Source of the DNA: JBCCCJ01 sp039029315
Lineage (GTDB): Bacteria > Bacteroidota > Bacteroidia > J057
Assembly (NCBI GenBank): GCA_039029315.1
Contig: JBCCGK010000021.1
Span: 61,863-125,862 of the forward strand
Length of the DNA stretch: 64,000 nt
Reading direction: 5' to 3'
The notes under the pieces were generated by a model. The model was given only the letters and a program-made list of their open reading frames with translations. It was not told the origin of the DNA and did no database searches. Made by a program: the position numbers and the translations under genes. This document shows positions 1 to 7,516 of the stretch, piece by piece. How positions within the stretch are numbered: position 1 is the first letter of the stretch; each line of letters begins with the position of its first letter.

Positions 1-23
1 CTTTTCCATCTCGTTTGGTTCAG

Positions 24-1502
24 TTAATTATTAGAAATATTGGAGTTGGTAATCCGTCGAAATTCTTCGAAAGATTTCTTGATTGCCAACAGAAAAGAAC
101 GTTTCAGTAACAGGATGAGTGCGAAATAGCTGATGAAGGAAATCCCAACACTCACAATGAGTAGCCATACTGTGTCAATATCAAAATTGAAAAGTTCCTT
201 GATCAACAACATACTCAGCGATATGATCAGGAAGGACCCAAAATGCTTAAAGAAATCCAAGTCAATATCCAGCTTATGCTTAGCATTGATAACAATCAGG
301 ATCAAGGCGTAGCTGACAAAGGTGGCCAAGGCCGCTCCCAACAATCCAATTTTAGGAATCAGCAGATAGTTCAGCAAAAAATTGGGGATTACGCCTACCA
401 GCTGATAAATCAGTTGGTCCATGCTCTGATTCTTGAGTTTGATGAGCAGATAGTAGAATCTTTTGCTGGCAGAAAAAATGATTCCAAAGCCGATCAGAAG
501 AACAATCAACTGCAATTGCTCAACGGGTCTATCTTCCTGTAGAAATATCTCCAAAATCTGTTGCATATACAAGGTAAAGCAGGTTAGCAAGCCCACTGTG
601 ATCAGCAAAAACAACAAGAGTGTTTGTCGAATTGTATGAATCGACTCCTGCTTAAAGCCTTTGTCCCATACTTTGGGGAGATAACTCATCATTTGCTTAC
701 GAATTGGCGTGGTAACGAAATCTATGACGCCGCAAGCCCTTATGATTACATTATAGACTGCCACAGCATTCAGATCCATAAAGGCGCCAATGCAGTATTT
801 GTCCACCTTATTGAGCAATCCACCTTCAATTTCACTAATCGCTAATGGGTAAGAAAAAAGGAAGTATTGCATAAAGATCAGTTTGGATGGCCACACCATC
901 TTCAAATCTTTCACCACCGATATCACCATGATGGAGATCATAAACAGATCCGTGATCACATAACAGAGGATGCCCCAGAAGACTTCTCCCTTGATCATCA
1001 GGCCAATGACAAAGGCTGTATAGGGAGACAGTTCGTACAGGAGAGTAAGTACCGAGTAGAGTTTGAATTTTTTTCGGGCCAATAAGAACTTGCTCACATT
1101 GGAGAAGCAGGTATTGGAAAGCACCGCCAAAGAAGATAGCTGGATGGCTGCGAGATATTTTCCACTAAAAAATTCTTCATTTAAGAGTGGAGCCAGCAAA
1201 TACAACAATCCTGCTCCGAGGGTACCGAAGAGGACAGTAGGCAGAAAAATAGAAAAAAAGTGCTGGCTCAGCAGATGTTTCTCTTCCTTGTCGATGGCTG
1301 AAGCAAATCGCTGAAATCCCATTCCCAATCCAATAGAGGCAAAGGGTTTGGTCATTCTAATGTTATCCAGAATCAGAACAAAAGCGCCATAATTCACCGC
1401 TCCTGCCGCTGCTGTGATAAATGGGATGAAGACAATCCCCTTCATCCGGTTCAGCAACCCGCCAATGGTGATGAATAATGTATCAGAAAGAAATTTTTTC
1501 AT
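24..1502 (-). CDS. Wzx-type polysaccharide flippase (MOP superfamily)
   Basis: A 492-residue integral membrane protein with about 12-14 hydrophobic segments across its whole length and short basic loops, the pattern and size of Wzx/RfbX oligosaccharide flippases. These move undecaprenyl-linked repeat units across the inner membrane for O-antigen, capsule or exopolysaccharide. The N-terminal stretch with ITIGGLLNRMKG followed by a long hydrophobic run resembles the start of the polysaccharide biosynthesis family. It is transcribed away from the wza-wzc-epimerase genes across a 647-bp gap, which supports a role in the same surface polysaccharide. Its 3' end lies 23 bp from the window edge, so an operon partner may follow outside. 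The family assignment is firm; the substrate cannot be read from sequence. Confidence 0.85.
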   Translation of the reverse strand: MKKFLSDTLFITIGGLLNRMKGIVFIPFITAAAGAVNYGAFVLILDNIRMTKPFASIGLGMGFQRFASAIDKEEKHLLSQHFFSIFLPTVLFGTLGAGLLYLLAPLLNEEFFSGKYLAAIQLSSLAVLSNTCFSNVSKFLLARKKFKLYSVLTLLYELSPYTAFVIGLMIKGEVFWGILCYVITDLFMISIMVISVVKDLKMVWPSKLIFMQYFLFSYPLAISEIEGGLLNKVDKYCIGAFMDLNAVAVYNVIIRACGVIDFVTTPIRKQMMSYLPKVWDKGFKQESIHTIRQTLLLFLLITVGLLTCFTLYMQQILEIFLQEDRPVEQLQLIVLLIGFGIIFSASKRFYYLLIKLKNQSMDQLIYQLVGVIPNFLLNYLLIPKIGLLGAALATFVSYALILIVINAKHKLDIDLDFFKHFGSFLIISLSMLLIKELFNFDIDTVWLLIVSVGISFISYFALILLLKRSFLLAIKKSFEEFRRITNSNISNN

Positions 1503-2149
1503 GAATGTCCCTCAAGGGTGTCCCTGTATTTTTTGAAAGAGAATCATCATTTTGACTCTCTATCATCTTGGATGAAGATTTCTGTTAATATCGAAGGGTG
1601 AAGGAATGCAACATAAGTACTTTGAGAGCATTCGAGAATCAACATTCGACTTTGGATATTCGCTATTGAACATCCTACTTTTCACAGATGAAAAGAAAAT
1701 AGATCTACAAATAAAAAGGAAAAGAACGCAATTTACGTTGCAAGGGGTGTTCCAAATAGGGACGAATCCGTCCTCAAAACAAGAAAAAATTGTCTGAATG
1801 GTTGAGCTAGCCTCCTCAATGGTCGCATGTGGGGGCTAAATCGCTCAATTTTCCCAAAACATTCAGATAATGGAAGTATGTCTGCGTATGAAAAGAACGG
1901 AATTACGCTTGGTCCTCCCCCGTTTGGACTGTAAATTGTCTATGTGATTCGTCTATAATTATGAACATGTGTGAATTCTTACTGCTCACTGCAAAAAATC
2001 TGCTATTCGGGACTTGATTCCATGTGTTCAGCTCAATTTCTTCTTCTGAGACGTCATTCATACTAACTTGCATGAATATTTGTCTTACGTTCTTTCCTGG
2101 TGTTATTCTTGCAATGGCAGGATATTTGTCTAACATCTGAAAGCTGCTT
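1503..2149. other. Divergent intergenic region of the polysaccharide locus, no convincing gene
   Basis: This 647-bp gap separates the flippase start from the wza start and must hold both promoters. It is AT-rich. Short open frames in it have no recognisable domain, and the longest one on the minus strand runs antisense into wza. A 9-mer AAAAGAACG occurs at about 1720 and about 1888, each followed by an ACG-containing AATT element, and a related copy lies in the opposite orientation near 2085. These could be protein-binding direct repeats, but nothing proves it. I see no clear Bacteroidota -7/-33 pair. Confidence 0.4.
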
Positions 2150-2956
2150 ATGTCGAAATCATTTCTACTCCCTCTGGCTCTTACTGTTTTATTGATTTTC
2201 CAATCTGGATGTATTTCTATTGATGACCTTACCTCTTTCAAAGATGCACAGGTTAGTACAAAGAACATTGTCAACTATGGACGATTTCCAACGTCAGAAT
2301 ACATGATCAGACCTTATGATCTGTTGAACATCAATCTGAACAGTTATGAGACCACTCAGAGTACCACCACATTCATCAATGGCAACTCATCCGGTGGGAG
2401 TACAAGAGTAGATGCTGCCTCTCTGTATGTAACCAGCTATACGGTGAATGACAGAGGTATGATCCGTCTCCCATTGATCGGAGATCTGAAAGTAGGAGGA
2501 CTCACCACCGCCCAAATCAAGGATCTGGTGGATGAGAAGCTTAAGGAACACCTGAAGTATTCTTCCTCTACCGTCAAGCTCGCCAGTTTCCGTGTGACAC
2601 TGATGGGAGAGATCAATGCCACAGGCGTTTATTATATTTACAACACAAAAACCAATTTGCTTCAGGTCATCGGGATGGCTGGAGATTTTACTGATTTTGC
2701 CGACCGCTCAAGAGTCAAAATCTTCAGAGAGCATGGCCAAGAGACTGAAGCAGTATTTTTGGACCTGACAAAATCTGAATTCTTGACATCTGATTATTAT
2801 TTCTTGCAACCAGATGATGTGATCTATATCGAACCACTCAAAGCCAAAGCATGGAGTCTCAACACCAAGACTGCCAGTGTATTCTTGTCTGCGATTTCGA
2901 TCGGCATCACGGTTTTCAACCTGGTTGTAACACTTCAAAATAATTCAACTAGGTAA
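2150..2956 (+). CDS. Polysaccharide export outer-membrane lipoprotein, Wza/SLBB family
   Basis: 268 residues with a lipoprotein signal (hydrophobic segment ending QSGC, lipid-anchored Cys near residue 21). A Poly_export-type region follows (YMIRPYDLLNINL, then GMIRLPLIGDLKVGG), then an SLBB-like segment (VTLMGEINATGVYYI), then a hydrophobic C-terminal helix. This is the compact Bacteroidota form of Wza, the outer-membrane channel through which capsule or exopolysaccharide leaves the cell. It is followed 64 bp later by the Wzc-type co-polymerase, its usual partner. The ATG is chosen because it gives a complete signal peptide. Which polysaccharide is exported is unknown. Confidence 0.9.
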   Translation: MSKSFLLPLALTVLLIFQSGCISIDDLTSFKDAQVSTKNIVNYGRFPTSEYMIRPYDLLNINLNSYETTQSTTTFINGNSSGGSTRVDAASLYVTSYTVNDRGMIRLPLIGDLKVGGLTTAQIKDLVDEKLKEHLKYSSSTVKLASFRVTLMGEINATGVYYIYNTKTNLLQVIGMAGDFTDFADRSRVKIFREHGQETEAVFLDLTKSEFLTSDYYFLQPDDVIYIEPLKAKAWSLNTKTASVFLSAISIGITVFNLVVTLQNNSTR

Positions 2957-3020
2957 TCAGCCAAATTCGTTGTATTCTTCGTATAAATAATTTTTATCCA
3001 ACTCTAAAAAAGTCCTGATT

Positions 3021-5474
3021 GTGAATCATAAATTTCAAGCCGGAAAGGCCGAATCTGACTCTCTTGACATTAAAGGATTTGTCTTTAAATTATTCGACCA
3101 CTGGTACTACTTTGCTATCAGCGTTGGATTTTTTGTCGCCTTGGGACTCTTTTATATCAAAAAGACCTCCCCAACCTTCAATGTCAAGGCTACCATGCTC
3201 ATCAGTCAGCCTACCGAAGCGGATATGCCCGGAGATGCGATCATGGAGAGTATGCGAAAATATGGATCTAACCGATCATTGGACAATGAATTGGGCATTT
3301 TCACCTCCTACAAATACATTCGGGATGTCATTCGCCAGCTCCACTTTGAGGTTGTCTATTTCGAAAAGGGGCTATTGCGGGATGTCGAGATGTATAAAAA
3401 TCTCCCCTTTGAGGTACAATTGGATAGCTCGGCCTTTCAAATGGCCAATGTTTCTTATTTCATCACCATGCTTCCCAATGATCGATACAGAATCAGTATC
3501 GATGCCGATGAAGGCTATCAATTGGTTCGGATGATGGATGACAAAGTTAACTCTTATCCGGAGGCTAAATATAAGTATGAGGAAGAAGGAAAATTTGGAG
3601 AACCCTTCTCAACAGATAAATTCACTTTCACCATCAACAAACTTCGGGAGTTCAAAGTAGACAATTTCAAAAATCGAAAGCTGTATTTCTCAGTCAAAAA
3701 GCCACAGGCTCTAACAGACAAATACCGCAACAAACTGAAAATTGATGTCAAAGGAGAGGAATCATCTGTTGTTGATATTTCTCTCAAAGGCACAGTCCCG
3801 AAAAAAGAAGTAGAGTTCCTACAGACTCTTTGTGATACCTATATCAAGGATCGTCTGATCGAAAAGAACCACCTGGCAAGTAAGACCATTGAGTTTATCG
3901 ATGTTCAGCTGAGTCAGGTCAGTGATTCGCTTCAGCAGGCAGAAGGAGATTTGGCGCGTGCAGAGCGAGCTGCCGGAACCTTTGATCCTTCGGCTATTGC
4001 GGCAGAATACAATACCAGATTATTGAACACGGATGAGAGTTTGGCAAATTCAAGAAGACAGTATCAATACCTCAATGCAGTCTTGCTTGATCTGTCTGAC
4101 GAAAACTCTATCAGTGGTATCAGCCAGCCGGTCCTGGTTGGCCTGAATGATGCGACCCTGGATGCAAACCTGATCAGCTTAAAAGAGTTGTATGCAGACA
4201 AAACCACCTATGACTTCCTGCAAGACAAAATCAAGAGTGAACTCGCTGATACACAAATCAAGGACCTGATCAAGCGAATCACAGAAAGTGTTCGTGGACT
4301 GATTCAAAACAAGGAACTTGAAATTCAGAGTCTGGAAGGTCGAAGAAGATCTCTACGTTCCAAATTGGCTAGCCTTCCCAGTAACAATCTGGACCGGACC
4401 AACATCATGCGGCGAATCAATATCACCGACCAACTCTACAACTATCTCGTCCAAAAACGAACAGAGGCAGGCATCACCAAAATTGCCAATACCCCTGATA
4501 GTAAAGTATTGGATGATGCAAGAATGGTCGGAAATGGCCCTGTAGGTCCCAACAAAGGCTTGATCATGGGATTGTCCCTGATGTTTGCCTTGCTGATTCC
4601 CATTTTGGTGATTTATGCCAAGGATATGTTCGATGACTCTATCAAGAGTCAGAACCAGATCGAAGAGATGTCTGGAGTACCAGTGATTGGAACCATCGCC
4701 CATAATAGTGAAGATGAAGAATTGTACGAGCTGAACAACCTGACCTCACAGGTAGTAGAGTCGTTCCGCTATCTCAAGGTCAACCTTCAGTTCATTGGGC
4801 CCAATTCTCCCAAGAAAATCATTGGCCTGACCTCGACCATCCCACAAGAAGGCAAAACCTTCTGTGCCTTCAACCTGGCATCGGTTACTGCAGTATCCGG
4901 CTCCAAGGTTGTGGTTGTAGGGGCAGATATCCGTAAACCAGCCTTGTATCGAATTGCTGGTCTGGAAAACAAATTGGGACTCACCAACTACTTGATCAAT
5001 CAGGCGAATCTGGATCAGGTGATTCAGAAGACACATCTGAAGAACCTCGATGTCATCACCAGTGGTCCCATTCCTCCCAATCCTACCGATCTGTTGAACA
5101 AACCCAAGTTTGCAGATTTGCTGAAGGAATTGCAGGAGGTATATGATTATATTTTCATTGATACTCCGCCGATTGGATTGGTGTCTGACTTCCTGTTGAT
5201 TTCCCAGCATACGCATTTCAATCTCTACGTCATGCGGCAGGGGTTCTCCAAAGTAGACTTTGTACAGGAAATCACAAAAGTCCGATCTCTAAGTCAGTCA
5301 GACAATATATTCGTCGTCTTGAACGATATCAAATTCTCCTCAAGGAACTACTACGGCTACAAATATGGCAAGAGCTATCCATACAAATATGGATTGGAAC
5401 CAACTGCAAAGCCATATTCAAGCAAAAAGGGATTAAGTAAACTGTTTAATAAGAAGAAAACTATTTCTGTATGA
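3021..5474 (+). CDS. Wzc-type chain-length determinant / autophosphorylating tyrosine kinase
   Basis: 817 residues. Membrane segments at about 27-47 and 514-534 bracket a periplasmic Wzz/coiled-coil region. The cytoplasmic C-terminal part is a BY-kinase with Walker A ending GKT at 611-613, Walker A' (VVVVGADIRKP), and Walker B with Asp at 714 in IFIDTPP. The tail carries eight tyrosines between 777 and 799, the cluster such kinases autophosphorylate to control chain length and export. In-frame initiation is at GTG 3021; there is no nearby ATG that would keep the first membrane helix context. It lies between wza and an epimerase and overlaps the latter by 4 bp, so the two are translationally coupled. 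Confidence 0.92.
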   Translation: MNHKFQAGKAESDSLDIKGFVFKLFDHWYYFAISVGFFVALGLFYIKKTSPTFNVKATMLISQPTEADMPGDAIMESMRKYGSNRSLDNELGIFTSYKYIRDVIRQLHFEVVYFEKGLLRDVEMYKNLPFEVQLDSSAFQMANVSYFITMLPNDRYRISIDADEGYQLVRMMDDKVNSYPEAKYKYEEEGKFGEPFSTDKFTFTINKLREFKVDNFKNRKLYFSVKKPQALTDKYRNKLKIDVKGEESSVVDISLKGTVPKKEVEFLQTLCDTYIKDRLIEKNHLASKTIEFIDVQLSQVSDSLQQAEGDLARAERAAGTFDPSAIAAEYNTRLLNTDESLANSRRQYQYLNAVLLDLSDENSISGISQPVLVGLNDATLDANLISLKELYADKTTYDFLQDKIKSELADTQIKDLIKRITESVRGLIQNKELEIQSLEGRRRSLRSKLASLPSNNLDRTNIMRRINITDQLYNYLVQKRTEAGITKIANTPDSKVLDDARMVGNGPVGPNKGLIMGLSLMFALLIPILVIYAKDMFDDSIKSQNQIEEMSGVPVIGTIAHNSEDEELYELNNLTSQVVESFRYLKVNLQFIGPNSPKKIIGLTSTIPQEGKTFCAFNLASVTAVSGSKVVVVGADIRKPALYRIAGLENKLGLTNYLINQANLDQVIQKTHLKNLDVITSGPIPPNPTDLLNKPKFADLLKELQEVYDYIFIDTPPIGLVSDFLLISQHTHFNLYVMRQGFSKVDFVQEITKVRSLSQSDNIFVVLNDIKFSSRNYYGYKYGKSYPYKYGLEPTAKPYSSKKGLSKLFNKKKTISV

Positions 5475-6442
5475 CTCTGAACAATCAGAAGATTCTCATT
5501 ACCGGAGGCGCTGGATTTATTGGAAGCCACCTTGCAGACCATCTCTTAAGCCTTAATTGTTCTGTCATCGTCCTTGACAATCTGGAAGCATTTTATGACC
5601 CAGCGATCAAGCGACGCAACATTGCTCACAATCTTGACAATCCCAACTATCAGTTCATCGAAGGGGATATCCTCGACATGGATACCCTGATGGGATTGGA
5701 TGATGATATCACCGCCATTGTACATTTGGCTGCCAAGGCAGGTGTGCGACCTTCGATTGCCAATCCTGTTGCTTATCAGGAAAGTAATGTCAAGGGTACC
5801 CAAAACATGTTGGAGATGGCCAGAGCCAAGGGCATCACACAGTTCGTATTTGCCTCCTCCAGCAGTGTCTACGGGATCAACCCGGATGTCCCCTGGAAAG
5901 AATCGAACTATGTGCTTCAGCCCATCAGCCCTTATGCCAGCACCAAGGTTAGCGGCGAATTGTTAGGCCATGTGTACAGTCATCTGTATGACATCCGCTT
6001 CATTGGTCTTCGGTTCTTCACCGTCTATGGACCGCGACAACGCCCGGATTTGGCCATCCATAAGTTTGCCCGCAAAATCCTCGCCGGGGAAGAGATTCCT
6101 GTATTCGGTGATGGAACCACTCGACGAGATTATACCTTTGTCGCCGACATCGTACAAGGCATCACTGCCGCGATCCAGTATGACAAAAGTCAATATGAAG
6201 TGGTCAATGTTGGCAATTGCGATACCGTAAGCCTGTCTGATATGATCTCAACGATTGAGCAGGTATTCGGGATAGAAGCAAAAATCAACAGGCTGCCCAT
6301 GCAGCCGGGAGATGTCCCACAGACCTTTGCAGATGTGAGCAAAGCTGGCGAGTTGTTTGGATATAAGCCAAGCACTTCCTTCAAAAAAGGCATTGAAGCT
6401 TTTCATCAATGGATCACTGCGGAGCAAGTGGTGGAGGCATAG
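5471..6442 (+). CDS. NAD-dependent epimerase, probable UDP-glucuronate 4-epimerase type
   Basis: 323 residues, an extended short-chain dehydrogenase. The NAD-binding GGAGFIG is at residues 12-18 and the catalytic Tyr-x3-Lys is Y155/K159 in SPYASTK, preceded by a SSSSVYG strand. The RFFTVYGPRQRPD and FGDGTTRRDYTFV segments are typical of nucleotide-sugar 4-epimerases of the UDP-glucuronate/galacturonate group. The start overlaps the stop of the upstream kinase gene (ATGA), so it belongs to the wza-wzc operon and probably supplies a nucleotide-sugar precursor. A terminator follows. The exact substrate, UDP-GlcA or a related sugar, is inferred from similarity of motifs only. Confidence 0.85.
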   Translation: MTLNNQKILITGGAGFIGSHLADHLLSLNCSVIVLDNLEAFYDPAIKRRNIAHNLDNPNYQFIEGDILDMDTLMGLDDDITAIVHLAAKAGVRPSIANPVAYQESNVKGTQNMLEMARAKGITQFVFASSSSVYGINPDVPWKESNYVLQPISPYASTKVSGELLGHVYSHLYDIRFIGLRFFTVYGPRQRPDLAIHKFARKILAGEEIPVFGDGTTRRDYTFVADIVQGITAAIQYDKSQYEVVNVGNCDTVSLSDMISTIEQVFGIEAKINRLPMQPGDVPQTFADVSKAGELFGYKPSTSFKKGIEAFHQWITAEQVVEA

Positions 6443-6474
6443 ATCAAGACATTTCTTTCAAAGAATCATAAACA

Positions 6475-6509
6475 GGGGGCAAAGTGTGACTTTGTCCCCT
6501 TGTTCTTTA
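6475..6509 (+). terminator. Rho-independent terminator of the wza-wzc-epimerase operon
   Basis: GGGGGCAAAG (6475-6484), loop TGTGA, then CTTTGTCCCC (6490-6499) form a 10-bp stem with one mismatch, followed by a T-rich tract. It lies 33 bp after the epimerase stop codon. Confidence 0.8.
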
Positions 6510-6679
6510 TTGACACCAGTTTTTTTGTGATTCGAAGTAATCAATAGAGAGACTTTTCTAAGCACATTCGCGATTCATTATATTTTTCGAAATTTACTAA
6601 AAAAAGTATTTTCTCATATAGGGTTTGATTTTTGTAGTCGAAATATATATATTCTTCTTACAACCTATAAACAAACCCA

Positions 6680-7417
6680 ATGATAAAATCTACACTACAA
6701 ATGAGAATCCATCTTCTCTTCAACCTCCTATGCCTGATCAGTTGCCTGATCTTAATCACCTGTAAACCAGAGCCTCCGGAAACTGATCCAGAGGAAGAAA
6801 AAGAGGATCTGCTGCAAGTCCAACATCCGACTTGGTTTAACATGGATTCCGAAGAAGTTGAGAAGATCCTTCAGTTGATGGAATCTGATGGCAGCATCAC
6901 TGAAATTTCTTTCCCAGCTTCAATTCCTTCCATCTCTAATTCCACCATATTATTTGATTCCTTGCTAGAGCAATCTTTGGGTGTAAGGTTTGATAGCCTC
7001 CAATGGGAGCAGCCTGTTAGGGGCCCTGAGCCTCCCCTAGCGTGTCATCTTGAAACCATTACGATGAGTCACCCAGAAGTCGAAGGAACTTACTCCAAGG
7101 AATTTTGTGTGGGAAAATGTCCTGAGGGTCAAATCTGTATGATGATTAGTCTAAAGAATCAGAAAACACAGGAGAGCCGAACGTACTGTGCTTGTGGAAA
7201 TCTTGAGGATTCGGAAGGTGATTTGGATGAGCCGCCTCCACCTCCTCCCTCTACTTGTCATGGGCAATTCACTGTTAAAATTATTCGAGGAAAATATATC
7301 CCAACTCATAAATGCAGAGGAAAATGTGATCAAGGCAAGAAATGCAAACATGCGACTAGAACAATAAAATTGCCTGGAGGGTATATCATGAAAAGGCTTT
7401 ATTGTGCTTGTAAATAA
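6680..7417 (+). CDS. Lipoprotein with a duplicated six-cysteine module
   Basis: 245 residues, no family recognised. The N-terminus is a lipoprotein-like signal with two candidate Cys (22 in LISC, 28 in LITC), followed by a Pro/Glu-rich linker typical of surface-directed Bacteroidota lipoproteins. The C-terminal half has two tandem modules with the same cysteine order: C122, 143, 147, 153, 170, 172 and C193, 212, 216, 222, 242, 244. The spacings are 20-3-5-16-1 and 18-3-5-19-1, and both end in YCAC. A polyproline linker (PPPPPP, 185-190) separates them. The pattern suggests disulfide-rich or metal-binding knots exposed outside the cytoplasm. A second ATG at 6701 would also keep the signal. It stands alone between convergent genes. 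Confidence 0.75.
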   Translation: MIKSTLQMRIHLLFNLLCLISCLILITCKPEPPETDPEEEKEDLLQVQHPTWFNMDSEEVEKILQLMESDGSITEISFPASIPSISNSTILFDSLLEQSLGVRFDSLQWEQPVRGPEPPLACHLETITMSHPEVEGTYSKEFCVGKCPEGQICMMISLKNQKTQESRTYCACGNLEDSEGDLDEPPPPPPSTCHGQFTVKIIRGKYIPTHKCRGKCDQGKKCKHATRTIKLPGGYIMKRLYCACK

Positions 7418-7516
7418 TTGAGGAAAACTTTCTCTGAAGTCTTTCGTTGAGAAATTCTAATTGATATGCTAAAGCTGTTTTTGAATGGCTTAACATTGAA
7501 ATCGAATGGTTTCCAT

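Noticed and set aside
1606..1797. 63-residue plus-strand open frame in the flippase-wza gap
   Set aside because: Low-complexity composition, no family and no promoter-like context.
1903..2274. 123-residue minus-strand open frame opposite the wza start
   Set aside because: No recognisable domain or start signal, and one third runs antisense to wza; most likely a chance frame.
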